Source: Ramlibacter paludis (GTDB taxonomy: Bacteria; Pseudomonadota; Gammaproteobacteria; Burkholderiales; Burkholderiaceae_C). Taken from it: DNA of 64,000 nt. A program made the translations under genes and the position numbers. Below, piece after piece: positions 54,513 through 62,917 of this stretch. The stretch is taken from positions 620,001 to 684,000 of the forward strand of contig NZ_JAKLTM010000002.1 of assembly GCF_022012305.1 (NCBI RefSeq), given 5' to 3'. The notes under the pieces are model-generated. The model worked only from the letters and a program-made list of their open reading frames with translations. It ran no database searches and had not been told where the DNA came from. The first letter of the stretch is position 1; each line of letters starts with the position of its first letter.

Positions 54513-55256
54513 GTGGTCCGTGCCGCTGTCTTGTCCCTCCTGCTGGCGGCCGGCACCGCCGGGGCCGCGCAGGTGCAGGTCGCGGTGGCCGCCAACATGG
54601 CCGCGCCGATGCAGAAGATCGCCGCCGACTTCGCCCGGGCGAGCGGCCACGAAGCGGTGGTCGCGCTCGGCGCCACGGGCAAGTTCTACGCGCAGGTCCG
54701 AAGCGGCGCGCCGTTCGAGGTGCTGCTCGCGGCCGACGACGAGACGCCGGCCAGGCTGGAGCGCGAGGGCTTCACGGTGCCGGGCACGCGCTTCACCTAT
54801 GCGACCGGGCGGCTCGCGCTCTGGAGCGCGGATCCGGCCGCCGTCGATGCGCAGGGCCGCGTGCTGCAGCGAGCGCCACAGGGCAAGCTCGCCATTGCCG
54901 ATCCGCGCCTGGCCCCCTATGGCGCTGCCGCCATGGCAACGCTCGAGAAGCTCGGCGTGCTGGCGGCCTGGCAGCCGCACCTGGTGCAAGGCGAGAGCAT
55001 CGGGCAGGCCTTCCAGTTCGTCGCGACGGGCAACGCGCCGCTCGGCTTCGTCGCGCTGTCGCAAGTGATGGTCGACGGCAAGCTTGCCAAGGGCTCCGCC
55101 TGGATCGTGCCGGCCCAATACCACGCGCCCTTGCGGCAGGACGCGGTGGTGCTGAAGCCGGGCGGGTCAAATCCCGCCGCCGCCGCATTCATCAACTATC
55201 TGCGGGGCAACGCTGCCCGCGCGACGCTGCGCGGCTACGGCTACGAGGTCCGGTGA
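54513..55256 (+). CDS. modA: Molybdate ABC transporter binding protein
   Basis: The protein has 247 residues with a signal peptide (VRAAVLSLLLAAGTAGAA) and a ModA fold: VAVAANMAAPMQKIAADFAR, VVALGATGKFYAQVRSGAPF, FEVLLAADDETP, LAIADPRLAPYG. It binds molybdate or tungstate in the periplasm. The start is GTG 54513; its stop overlaps modB (GTGA). Confidence 0.94.
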   Translation: MVRAAVLSLLLAAGTAGAAQVQVAVAANMAAPMQKIAADFARASGHEAVVALGATGKFYAQVRSGAPFEVLLAADDETPARLEREGFTVPGTRFTYATGRLALWSADPAAVDAQGRVLQRAPQGKLAIADPRLAPYGAAAMATLEKLGVLAAWQPHLVQGESIGQAFQFVATGNAPLGFVALSQVMVDGKLAKGSAWIVPAQYHAPLRQDAVVLKPGGSNPAAAAFINYLRGNAARATLRGYGYEVR

Positions 55257-55936
55257 GCTTCACGCGCGAAGACCTGCAGGCCCTCTGGCTCACCCTGAAG
55301 CTGGCGGGGACCACCACGCTGCTGCTGCTGGTGCTCGCGGCGCCGCTGGCCTGGTGGCTCGCGCAGACGCGCTCGCGCTGGCGCGGCCCGGTGTCCGCGG
55401 TCGTCGCCCTGCCCCTCGTGCTGCCGCCAACCGTGCTGGGCTTCTACCTGCTGGTCGCTTTCGGGCCGCAGGGCTGGGGCGGCCAGTTGACGCAAGGCCT
55501 GGGACTCGGACTCTTGCCTTTCACCTTCGGCGGGCTGCTGCTCGGCTCGATGCTCTATTCGCTGCCCTTCGCGGTGCAACCGCTGCAGCACGCCTTCGAG
55601 GCGGTGGGCAAGCGGCCGCTGGAAGTGGCGGCCACCTTGCGTGCGGGTCCCCTGGACACCTTCTTCCACGTGGTGCTGCCGCTCGCGCGCGGCGGCATCG
55701 TGCAGGCCTGCGTGCTGACCTTCGCGCACACGGTCGGCGAATTCGGCGTGGTGCTGATGATCGGCGGCAACATCCCCGAGCGCACCCGTGTCGTCTCCAC
55801 CCAGATCTACGGGCACGTGGAAGCGATGGAGTACGCGCAGGCGCATGCGCTGTCGGCGGCCTTGCTGGTCTTCAGCTTCACGGTGCTGCTGGCCCTGGCG
55901 CTGGTGAACCGGCGCAGCACGCGGGTGTTCGGGTGA
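55253..55936 (+). CDS. modB: Molybdate ABC transporter permease
   Basis: The protein has 227 residues and about five membrane helices, with PLVLPPTVLGFYLLVAFGPQ and the ABC permease coupling segment EVAATLRAGPLDTFFHVVLP, then TVGEFGVVLMIGGNIPERTR, all ModB features. The start is GTG 55253, overlapping modA, and the end overlaps modC (GTGA), so the three genes are translated together. Confidence 0.94.
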   Translation: MSFTREDLQALWLTLKLAGTTTLLLLVLAAPLAWWLAQTRSRWRGPVSAVVALPLVLPPTVLGFYLLVAFGPQGWGGQLTQGLGLGLLPFTFGGLLLGSMLYSLPFAVQPLQHAFEAVGKRPLEVAATLRAGPLDTFFHVVLPLARGGIVQACVLTFAHTVGEFGVVLMIGGNIPERTRVVSTQIYGHVEAMEYAQAHALSAALLVFSFTVLLALALVNRRSTRVFG

Positions 55937-57006
55937 GCGCGCTCGCCTTGCAACTGCGGCTCGCGCGCGGCGGCTTCTTGCTGGATGTGGACCTGCAATT
56001 GCCGGCCAGCGGCATCACCGCGGTTTTCGGGCCTTCGGGCTCGGGCAAGACGACGCTCCTGCGCTGCGTGGCGGGGCTCGAACAGCCGGACCACGCACGC
56101 ATCGTGGTCGATGGCGCGACCTGGCAGGACACGGCGCGCGGCATCCGGCTGCCGACGCACGAGCGGCCCTTGGGCTACGTGTTCCAGGAGGCGAGCCTGT
56201 TCGATCATCTCGACGTGGCGGGCAACCTCGCGTTCGGCCGCAGGCGGGCCGCAGCGGACGCGACAGCGCTCGAACCCCTCCTGGCGCTGCTCGGCATCGA
56301 GCACCTGCTGCGGCGCCGCCCGCACGAGTTGTCGGGCGGCGAGCGCCAGCGCGTGGCCATCGCGCGCGCCCTGGCGACGCAGCCGCGCATCCTGCTGCTG
56401 GACGAGCCGCTCGCATCGCTGGACCTCCAGCGCCGGCGCGAGATCCTGCCCTGGCTGGAGAAGCTGCGCGACGAATTGCGCATCCCCATGCTGTACGTGA
56501 CGCACTCCGGCGACGAAGTGGCGCGGCTGGCGGATCACCTGGTGCTGCTGGAAGCCGGCCAGGTGCGCGCTTCCGGGCCGCTGGCGGAAACCGTGGCGCG
56601 CGTCGACTTGCCGGCCGTGGCCGGCGAAGAAGCCGGTGCGCTGCTGCACGGCACGCTGGTGGAACACGACACGCAGTGGCAGCTGGCGCTGGTGCGCTTC
56701 GACGGCGGCATGCTCTGGCTGCCCGACCCGGGCCTGCCGCTCGGTCACGCGGTGCGCGTGCGCGTGCTGGCGCGCGACGTCAGCCTGGCGCTGGCGCCGC
56801 CCGAGCGCAGCAGCATTCAGAACGTGCTGCCTTGCATCGTGCGCGCGATCGCACCAGGAGCGCATGGTTCGCAGGCGCTGGTGCAGCTGGAGTGCGGCGG
56901 CGTGCTGCTGCTGGCGCGCATCACGGCGCGGGCGGTGCATGGGCTGGGGCTGGAAGCGGGGATGCCGGTGTGGGCGCAGGTGAAGTCGGCGGCGCTGGTG
57001 GCGTGA
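55933..57006 (+). CDS. modC: Molybdate ABC transporter ATPase
   Basis: The protein has 357 residues with Walker A FGPSGSGKTTLLRC, signature LSGGERQRVAIARAL, Walker B ILLLDEPLASLDLQ, H-loop YVTHSGDEVARLAD and a C-terminal TOBE/Mop domain (about 290-357) that senses molybdate. The start is GTG 55933. Close molybdate import next to a molybdenum-hydroxylase operon fits their joint need. Confidence 0.95.
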   Translation: MSALALQLRLARGGFLLDVDLQLPASGITAVFGPSGSGKTTLLRCVAGLEQPDHARIVVDGATWQDTARGIRLPTHERPLGYVFQEASLFDHLDVAGNLAFGRRRAAADATALEPLLALLGIEHLLRRRPHELSGGERQRVAIARALATQPRILLLDEPLASLDLQRRREILPWLEKLRDELRIPMLYVTHSGDEVARLADHLVLLEAGQVRASGPLAETVARVDLPAVAGEEAGALLHGTLVEHDTQWQLALVRFDGGMLWLPDPGLPLGHAVRVRVLARDVSLALAPPERSSIQNVLPCIVRAIAPGAHGSQALVQLECGGVLLLARITARAVHGLGLEAGMPVWAQVKSAALVA

Positions 57007-57103
57007 GGGGAGCCGCGGTTCCTGCGTCACCACGGCCTACGGGGTCGCGTCGGTTCGGCGTTCGTAGGCCGTGGTGAGCGCGCAGCCGAACCGCGGCTCC
57101 CCC
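57007..57103. repeat. Long inverted repeat, copy 2
   Basis: GGGGAGCCGCGGTT...GTCACCACGGCCTACG and CGTAGGCCGTGGTGA...CGAACCGCGGCTCCCC pair as two blocks around a central loop. The same arms occur at 36358-36433 with different loops. A further GCGAACCGCGGCTCCC follows directly after. Confidence 0.85.
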
Positions 57104-57136
57104 TGCGAACCGCGGCTCCCGCTGTATAACCCCGCC

Positions 57137-57958
57137 ATGGACCTCGCCGCCCGCCGCAAACACTTCCGCCAGCTGCACGCCAGCGGCTGCTTCGTGATCC
57201 CCAACCCTTGGGACGTGGGCAGCGCCCGCTACCTGCAAGGCCTGGGCTTCCAGGCGCTGGCCACGACCAGCTCGGGCGCCGCCTGGAGCCGCGGCCAGCC
57301 CGATGGCGGCATGGGGCTCGAGGACACGCTGGCGCACTTGCGCGAGATGGTGGCGGCCACCGAGCTGCCGGTGAACGCCGACTTCGAGGCCGGCTTCGCG
57401 CCCGATGCCGCCGGCGTCGCGCGCAACGTGCGCGCCGCCATCGACACCGGCATCGCGGGCCTCTCGATCGAAGACTCCACCGGCGACGCGGCGCAGCCCT
57501 TGCGCGAGCTGGCGTCCGCCGTGGAGCGCATGCGCGCGGCCCGCGCCGCGATCGGCGAGAGCGGCGCCGACGTCCTGCTGGTCGGCCGCGCCGAAAACTT
57601 CTTTGCCGGCGTGCCGGACCTGGACGATGCGATCCGGCGCCTGCAGGCCTATGCGGAAGCCGGCGCCGACTGCCTGTACGCGCCCGGCATCCAGACGCGC
57701 GAGCAGATCGCCGCAGTGGTGGCCGCCGTGGCGCCGAAACCGGTCAACCTGCTGATCGGATCGGCCAGCCCGCTCATGCTGGACGACGTCGCTGCCCTCG
57801 GCGTGCGCCGCATCAGCGTCGGCGGCGCACTCGCGCGTTCCGCCTGGGGCGGCTTCCAGCGCGCCGCGCAACTGATCGCGAAGGAAGGCCGCTTCGATGG
57901 TTTCGCCGGCGCAGCCTCGGGCCAGGAGCTCAACGCTTTCTTCCGCGGATCCCGTTGA
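57137..57958 (+). CDS. Isocitrate lyase/phosphoenolpyruvate mutase-family protein
   Basis: The protein has 273 residues of the PEP-mutase/ICL barrel: FVIPNPWDVGSARYLQGLGF, ATTSSGAAWSRGQPDG, LPVNADFEAGFAPDAAGVAR (metal-binding Asp/Glu), GLSIEDSTGDA, VGRAENFF, ADCLYAPGI and RRISVGGALARSAWGGF. It lacks the KKCGH motif of true isocitrate lyase. Members cleave or rearrange small oxo-acids; the exact reaction is unknown. Confidence 0.88.
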   Translation: MDLAARRKHFRQLHASGCFVIPNPWDVGSARYLQGLGFQALATTSSGAAWSRGQPDGGMGLEDTLAHLREMVAATELPVNADFEAGFAPDAAGVARNVRAAIDTGIAGLSIEDSTGDAAQPLRELASAVERMRAARAAIGESGADVLLVGRAENFFAGVPDLDDAIRRLQAYAEAGADCLYAPGIQTREQIAAVVAAVAPKPVNLLIGSASPLMLDDVAALGVRRISVGGALARSAWGGFQRAAQLIAKEGRFDGFAGAASGQELNAFFRGSR

Positions 57959-57961
57959 CCC

Positions 57962-57996
57962 GTAGGGTGGGTTCGCGCCGGCGACCCCACCATTCA
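57962..57996. repeat. Short palindromic repeat, copy 2
   Basis: GTAGGGTGGGTTCGCG with CGACCCCACCATTCA forms the same palindrome as at 17629-17660. It lies between two convergent genes. Confidence 0.75.
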
Positions 57997-58434
57997 GGCT
58001 TTCGCCAAAGTCACCCTCCGCACCGCCCGCACCACGCGCGACGGCCCGCCCTCGACCTGCTCGGCCAGGTTGATGCGCCCGTAGCGAAAGGCATCGAGCA
58101 CCGCCACCATGTCGTCGCCCACGGCCTGGTCCAGCCCGCGCAGCGTGACCAGGGGCAGCGACTGGTTGTTCCAGATCGCCGCGAGGAAGCAGACGATGTC
58201 ACGGTGGTAGCGCGGATCGCGTTCCTCGGCCAGCCGCAGCAGCCGGTCGAAGGCGGCCAGCCCGAGCTCGGTGGCCTCGTGGGAGCGGATCTCCTCCATC
58301 ATCAGGCGCGCGCGTTCCAGCACCGTGCCTTCGTGGTCGACGCGCAGGCGGTCGCCCTGCCCCACTACGCGCTGCATGCGCTGGATGCGCTCCATGCTGG
58401 CGTCATGCCGCCGCTGGCGTTCGGCTCTGCCCAT
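57994..58434 (-). CDS. Hypothetical cytosolic protein
   Basis: The protein has 146 residues, with no signal or membrane segment. The C-terminal half (LAAFDRLLRLAEERDPRYHR, DIVCFLAAIWNNQSLPLVTL, RGLDQAVGDDMVAVLDAFRY) resembles a small helical domain seen in uncharacterised Burkholderiales proteins. ATG 58434 has a perfect AAGGAGG 6 bases upstream, which fixes the start over the longer frame. No function can be given. Confidence 0.7.
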   Translation of the reverse strand: MGRAERQRRHDASMERIQRMQRVVGQGDRLRVDHEGTVLERARLMMEEIRSHEATELGLAAFDRLLRLAEERDPRYHRDIVCFLAAIWNNQSLPLVTLRGLDQAVGDDMVAVLDAFRYGRINLAEQVEGGPSRVVRAVRRVTLAKA

Positions 58435-58536
58435 GGAAGGCCTCCTTCGGGCGGCTGCCGGCGGGTGCGGGCGGCCTGCTGATTCGACTTTGTACTGCAA
58501 CTCGGGAGCCAGGTTAAGGGGGGTTGCACGGTGGCC

Positions 58537-59130
58537 TCAGGCCGCGCGCAGCGCGCGCTCGATCGCGGCCTCCAGGCGGTCGTCACCCCAGAACAACTCG
58601 CCGTCCACCACGAAGCTGGGCGAGCCGAAGATGCCGCGCTCCAGCGCCCGCTCCGTCTGCTGCTTGAAGGCGTCCTTGATTTCCACCGACGCGGCCAGAG
58701 CCTGCACCCGCTGTGGGTCCTGCTTCGCGAACGCGAGCGCCGCCGCCAGGTTCTCGGCCGTTCCCATCAGGACGCCTTGCGTCCAGTGCAGGCGGAAAGC
58801 CTCTTCCGTGAAGGGCCTGCACCATCCTTCACGCGCGGCCAGCAACGCGACGCGGCCGATCGGCATCGAATTGAAGGGATAGACCTCCGGCCTGCGGTAA
58901 GGCAGGCCCAGCTCGCGCGCCCGCCGCTCGAGATCGGTCCACATGTACCGAGCGCGGGCCGAGCCTTCGGGGAAGGGCATGGGCAGGCGCTGCTCCTCGC
59001 GAACGGGATAGAGCCAGAAGGGCTGCCAGTCGATCGCCAGCCCCTTGGCGTCGGCGAGCTTGCCGATGCGGGCGACGGTCAGGTAGGAATAGGTGCTGGC
59101 GTACTCCAGCCACAACTCGATCTTGGCCAT
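58537..59130 (-). CDS. DsbA-fold 2-hydroxychromene-2-carboxylate isomerase-like protein
   Basis: The protein has 197 residues of the thioredoxin-like kappa-GST/HCCA-isomerase family: IELWLEYASTYSYLTVARIG (catalytic Ser in STYSYL), IDWQPFWLYPV, LGLPYRRPEVYPFNSMPIGR and FGSPSFVVDGELFWGDDRLE. HCCA isomerases act in naphthalene breakdown with glutathione; isolated copies like this one often have other, unknown substrates. Confidence 0.85.
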   Translation of the reverse strand: MAKIELWLEYASTYSYLTVARIGKLADAKGLAIDWQPFWLYPVREEQRLPMPFPEGSARARYMWTDLERRARELGLPYRRPEVYPFNSMPIGRVALLAAREGWCRPFTEEAFRLHWTQGVLMGTAENLAAALAFAKQDPQRVQALAASVEIKDAFKQQTERALERGIFGSPSFVVDGELFWGDDRLEAAIERALRAA

Positions 59131-59251
59131 GGGCTACCTCCGTGCGGCCATCATGGTGCGGCCGCTGCGGTGCGGCGGCTTCAGAGCAAACCCTCAGGCG
59201 CCGATGAAGCGCGCTGAGCGCAAGACCGAAAGTCGGCCACACGTTGCGCGA

Positions 59252-59584
59252 CTAGTGCGGATAGTCGTGCGCTTCGGTGATGTGGTGGTGGACCCGGCCC
59301 TCGAAGTGGCGGGCCAGGATAGCTTCGGTGGCCGCCTTCGCTGCAGCGCGGGCCGGGCTCGCCAGGGCGGTGTCCACCGCTGCGCGATCCGCATAGCTGA
59401 TGGCAAGAATCAACGGGATCTCCGGGGCTCCGTCATCGCGCTCGTTGGCAAAGCAGACCCGCACGGCGAGAACGCCCGGAAACGCATTCCAGTGCGGGAC
59501 GACCTCCACCAGGACCGCGGCGCGAAAGGCTTCCGTCTGCCCTTCCAGGATGCGGCCTTCGAACAGGGCGTAGCGGGTGATCAT
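59252..59584 (-). CDS. Small EthD/Dabb-like hypothetical protein
   Basis: The protein has 110 residues with a probable ferredoxin-like alpha/beta fold (ITRYALFEGRILEGQTEAFR, VLVEVVPHWNAFPGVLAVRV, ILAISYADRAAVDTALASPA) and a His-rich end (VHHHITEAHDYPH). ATG 59584 was preferred over the ATG 13 codons earlier because the domain begins there. The function is unknown. It is the last ordinary gene before the mobile region. Confidence 0.6.
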   Translation of the reverse strand: MITRYALFEGRILEGQTEAFRAAVLVEVVPHWNAFPGVLAVRVCFANERDDGAPEIPLILAISYADRAAVDTALASPARAAAKAATEAILARHFEGRVHHHITEAHDYPH

Positions 59585-59804
59585 GAGGCGGGATCCGTCG
59601 GGGAGTGGCGTGGCCGGAATCAATGAGCCTAATGGGGATCAAGCGGGATAACAGGGTGGCGGGGCGACGGGTTGGAGCGGCAGGGAGCGGCGTGGGCGGC
59701 GCTTGTCAGGCCCTATTTCCATTCGCGATTGACTACTCTCGCCATTAGGTCAGAGTGTCAGCTTGATCGAGGCAAGCTCCACGCCCGTGTCGATCGAATA
59801 CGAA
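59585..59804. other. Non-coding stretch left of the insertion sequence
   Basis: No gene is seen. CCTAATGG (59628-59635) and CCATTAGG (59742-59749) are exact inverted repeats about 120 bases apart, possibly a decayed integron attC site. AGCTTGATCGAGGCAAGCT (59760-59778) is a small hairpin. The exact left end of the insertion sequence lies in or just after this stretch. Confidence 0.4.
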
Positions 59805-59890
59805 GGGACTTCCCGCAATCGCGGTAGCGGCATCAAAGTGCCAAGATTGATTTTTGCGGTAGTCAATCTGAACCTTGAAAGGGGAAGTCC

Positions 59891-60945
59891 ATGACCGAGA
59901 TTACACGAGTGGGTGTGGACCTGGCAAAGCAAGTCATCCAGGTGCATGGCGTCGACGCGACGGAGGCGGTGGTCGTCGCACGCAGCATGAGCCGGCAGAA
60001 ATTCGCCGCTTGGTGCGCTCAGTTGCCTGGAGGCTGCGTTGTCGCGATGGAAGCATGCTCGGGTGCGCACCACTGGGCCCGCCGACTTCAGCGACTGGGC
60101 TTGCAGCCGCGGCTGATCGCGCCGCACTTCGTCACGCCATACCGCATGGAAGGTAAAGGCGGCAAGAACGACGCAACCGATGCCGCCGCCATCTGCGAAG
60201 CAGCGTCCCGGCCCAAGATGCGATTTGTCGCCATCAAGAGCTGCGCGCAGCAAGGCGTGCTCTGCGTGCACCGGCTTCGTGAAGCCTACAAGGAGGAGCG
60301 CACCGCGTGCATCAACCGCATACGCGGCTTGCTCAGCGAGTTCGGCCTGGTGTTTCCGCTCGGTCCAGGCGCGCTGCGGGCGCAACTGGGCGACGCGCTG
60401 GAGGATGCCTCCAACGAGCTTCCTGGCTGTGCGCGCCTCGGATTGGACCGCGCGTTTGCGCATTGGCGCGCTCTGGACGCGGAGATCGCGTGGTGTGATG
60501 CACAGATCAGCGACCATGCCAAACAAGATGCCCAGGCGCAGCGCTTGATGCCAATCCGCGGCATCGGCCCCACCAGTGCGAGCGCCCTGGTCGCCTGCGT
60601 GGCTGATTTTCGCCAGTTCCGCAGCGCCGGCCAGTTCGCCGCCTGGCTGGGCTGGTGCCGCGGCAGAACTCCAGCGGTGGCAAGGCTTCACTGGGCGGCA
60701 TCACCAAACGCGGCGAAGACTACTTGCGCACCTTGCTGATCCAGGGCGCCCGCTCCGTCGTGGGTACCGCGGCGCGTCGCAGCGACGCCGTGTCGCGATG
60801 GATCCTGCAGCTGCAGCAGCGCATCGGCTGGCAAAAGACGCTGGTGGCCGTGGCCAACAAGAATGCCCGCATCATCTGGGCCGTCCTGGTGCGAGAGCGA
60901 CCGTATGACCCGCACTATGCCGGCGCACGAACTGCTTCGGCTTAG
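59891..60945 (+). pseudogene. IS1111-type transposase, frameshifted
   Basis: The first frame (59891-60739) has the DEDD catalytic residues (GVDLAKQ Asp10, MEACSG Glu54, NDATDA Asp94 and Asp97) and the C-terminal hairpin RLMPIRGIGPTSASALV. Near 60651 the family sequence WLGLVPRQNSSGG is split: WLG is in one frame and LVPRQNSSGGKASLGGITKR in the next, continuing to 60945. The likely cause is loss of one C (GGCCTGGTG to GGCTGGTG). The transposase is therefore inactive unless the shift is corrected by recoding. Confidence 0.88.
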
Positions 60946-61197
60946 GGCATTCGACATATAGAACGATTGTCTCTTCAACTCAGGCGCGTAACGCAGATGC
61001 ACCAAACAGGTCAGACCGGCAGCGAGTGAACTCGGCTAACAGGTAGCGGCCGCGACCGCGCCGATCGAATGGAGCCTCGCTGAGCGGTTGGTATGTGGGT
61101 CCGCACACTCCTGTGCAACAAGACCGTTTGTAGATGTGCAGTCTGAATCTGTTGCTGCTATGCCGTCAGGCGCCGACGAAGGAGAGGCTTGAACTAA
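60946..61197. other. Non-coding right end of the insertion sequence (possible guide RNA region)
   Basis: No open frame of note. In IS1111-group elements the short structured RNA that guides the transposase to its target is encoded here, downstream of the gene. I see no way to mark its exact ends by eye. Confidence 0.4.
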
Positions 61198-61217
61198 CGG
61201 GAAGTCCTTGTAGATCT

Positions 61218-61224
61218 GTTAGAC
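61218..61224 (-). other. attC R'' box of the TIR-ATPase cassette
   Basis: GTCTAAC on the minus strand, 5 bases after the stop of the TIR-ATPase gene, matches the R'' consensus RYYYAAC. It is the exact complement of GTTAGAC (62810-62804), the core site where the same cassette begins. The rest of this attC appears to be displaced by the insertion sequence. Confidence 0.75.
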
Positions 61225-61229
61225 CACAC

Positions 61230-62759
61230 CTACTGTTCCGCCGTCAGTTTGGCCGTCAGCAAGTCAACGCAGTAAGCAATGTCATGATCCTTCAGAAAGA
61301 CTTTGCCGAGTGTGTTCGCCAATCCAACCATTGGGACATCCTCGATGATGATCGGCAAGATGTACGCCTCGGGGCGCTTCGATCCTGCTGATTTTCCGAT
61401 CTCGAACTCGAATCGCGTCCAATCCTTTTCGGGATACTTGGACGAGATGAAGATCACCATATAGAGCGCATCGTTCGCGTAAATGTCTGCGAGGCGCTTC
61501 TGCAGATCGACACCCCATAGTTGCGCCTGGTAGTTGAAGTCATAGAAGGGGAAGATTCCCTTCTCCTCCAGACCCTTCACGAAATTCAAGACTGTGGGGC
61601 GGTCTTCGCCTGCGAAAGAAACCGCGACATCCCATGGGTATTCGTCGTTCCGAATATGGATGCGTCGACGGACATCGTCCAAGTCCAACAGATTCAGGTA
61701 GAAGCGGAAGGTCGGATCCTCAATCGAAATCGATTTTCCCTTCCGATACATGATCACGTCATCGAGTTTGGAGTCCTTAATCACATCGCCAAGGTAGTTG
61801 AGGCAGTTGTAATAAGACGTCGATTTCTGATTCTTTTTCTTTGGATCTGTGATAGGCGCGACGATCGTGCGGTACAAGTACTCGGTTGGAATGTCCGATC
61901 GCTCGTCTTTGGCAATGGCAGCGACGATGTCGAAGTAGGTGTTGTGAACAGACTTTGCCTGAAGCTTCCCCTTTGAGAGCGCCACGATCTTGTCAAAGTA
62001 CTTGTGCTCGAAGATGCGTAAGACCTCCTGTCTTATGTTGGCGAGCGACTCATCGATCTCCACTTCAGCGGCTTGCGTTCTCTCAATTCCGTTCTTGATG
62101 CATGCCGTGCGGCAAATCGCTTGCACCACTGAAGGAATGCCCTTAGACCCCGCGGCTGTCTCTTGAATGAAACGCTCAGAGAACCGCAGCCGCAGGTGGC
62201 CTGCACCTTGCACCATCAATTGGCGCACGAACTTCTCATCCTGCGTTCTCAGATCAAAGACGTCATTCCTGATACCCAGCTCCTTGTCGTTGCCTGCAAG
62301 GTCACGAGCGCTAGAGGCAATCCCAATCAGAACGAAGCGAACTGCCTTCTCATGCCAAAGCTTGAGGTCTTCAGACAGGCCATCCTTCACGCTCTCCGAC
62401 AGATGGTGGAAGTCGTCGATGATGACCAATCGCTGAGAGGCAAGGTAAGGCGCGATTTCGTCGTAGGTCGGGTCCACTCCGACGATAGCGCCGAGCATCT
62501 CCAAGTAGTTCGTGTGGTGCTTGTATTCACGCCCGTTGATCAGCAATATCTCCGTGGGTTTGATGCCCAGATCTCGAAGAATCTTGTTGACCACCGTCGT
62601 CTTCCCGGAGCCAGATGCACCAGAAATCGTCACGTGCTTTCCCTTCGCCCGAAGCGCGGACTTGATGAAGGGGTACTCCTTCGGGTCAACATACGTATGC
62701 TCAGGAAAGGCCGCCTCGTTAAACACGGCTTCTAGGTCGAGCACCGGAGCTTCTTGCAT
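61230..62759 (-). CDS. P-loop ATPase with C-terminal TIR domain (candidate defence protein)
   Basis: The protein has 509 residues. The N-terminal part is a STAND/ORC-like ATPase with Walker A GASGSGKT (47-54) and Walker B LVIIDDFHHL (111-120), followed by sensor-like and winged-helix regions (about 140-365). Residues about 375-509 are a TIR domain (WDVAVSFAGEDR, IFPFYDFNYQAQLWGVDLQK, DWTRFEFE with candidate NAD-cleaving Glu451 or Glu453). Bacterial TIR proteins deplete or modify NAD upon phage attack; ATPase-TIR pairs act as sensor-effector switches. GC content is clearly lower than in flanking genes. It sits as an integron cassette. ATG 62759 gives the compact N-terminus MQEAPVLDLEAVF. Confidence 0.85.
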   Translation of the reverse strand: MQEAPVLDLEAVFNEAAFPEHTYVDPKEYPFIKSALRAKGKHVTISGASGSGKTTVVNKILRDLGIKPTEILLINGREYKHHTNYLEMLGAIVGVDPTYDEIAPYLASQRLVIIDDFHHLSESVKDGLSEDLKLWHEKAVRFVLIGIASSARDLAGNDKELGIRNDVFDLRTQDEKFVRQLMVQGAGHLRLRFSERFIQETAAGSKGIPSVVQAICRTACIKNGIERTQAAEVEIDESLANIRQEVLRIFEHKYFDKIVALSKGKLQAKSVHNTYFDIVAAIAKDERSDIPTEYLYRTIVAPITDPKKKNQKSTSYYNCLNYLGDVIKDSKLDDVIMYRKGKSISIEDPTFRFYLNLLDLDDVRRRIHIRNDEYPWDVAVSFAGEDRPTVLNFVKGLEEKGIFPFYDFNYQAQLWGVDLQKRLADIYANDALYMVIFISSKYPEKDWTRFEFEIGKSAGSKRPEAYILPIIIEDVPMVGLANTLGKVFLKDHDIAYCVDLLTAKLTAEQ

Positions 62760-62803
62760 TTTTCTTCTTCGGTTGTTGATTGACGACAGCGTCGGATTGT
62801 GCG

Positions 62804-62917
62804 GTCTAACGTGAAGGTGACCGGCGCGTTGCGGCAAGGGGCCGCACGGTGCACAATTTCCAACGGCACTGTGCGGCCCCTTGCCGCAACGTGTCCGAGT
62901 CGACCGATTTGTTAGAG
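62804..62917 (-). other. Integron attC site between two cassettes
   Basis: On the minus strand the order is R'' CTCTAAC (overlapping the stop codon of the upstream gene), a 5-base unpaired spacer, L'' GGTCGACTCGG, a 20-bp perfect hairpin (GTTGCGGCAAGGGGCCGCAC and its complement, loop 23), L' CCGGTCACC, a spacer, and R' GTTAGAC. L'' pairs with L' if two bases (C and T) are left out, the extrahelical bases expected of attC. The 114-base length is within the known range. Confidence 0.88.

Larger units (their letters stand above)
59805..61207 (+). mobile_element. IS110-family insertion sequence, IS1111 group
   Basis: A DEDD transposase gene is bracketed by subterminal 10-bp inverted repeats, GGACTTCCCG (59806-59815) and CGGGAAGTCC (61198-61207), about 1.4 kb apart. 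The long non-coding stretch is downstream of the transposase (about 250 bases) and the upstream one is short, which is the IS1111 rather than the IS110 subgroup layout. True ends lie a few bases outside the repeats. The right end abuts an integron attC box (GTTAGAC at 61218-61224), as in the IS1111-attC group that targets gene-cassette sites. Confidence 0.75.

Noticed and set aside
61034-61040. GGCTAAC as the far end (R') of the TIR-ATPase cassette's attC
   Set aside because: It lies inside the inverted repeats of the insertion sequence, has no matching L boxes, and is not needed to explain the cassette.
62512-62814. Plus-strand small open frames inside the TIR-ATPase gene
   Set aside because: They have no RBS or family features and overlap a clear coding frame on the other strand.
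62828-62890. The 20-bp perfect hairpin as a transcription terminator
   Set aside because: There is no T-run, and the flanking R and L boxes with extrahelical bases identify it as the stem of an attC site.
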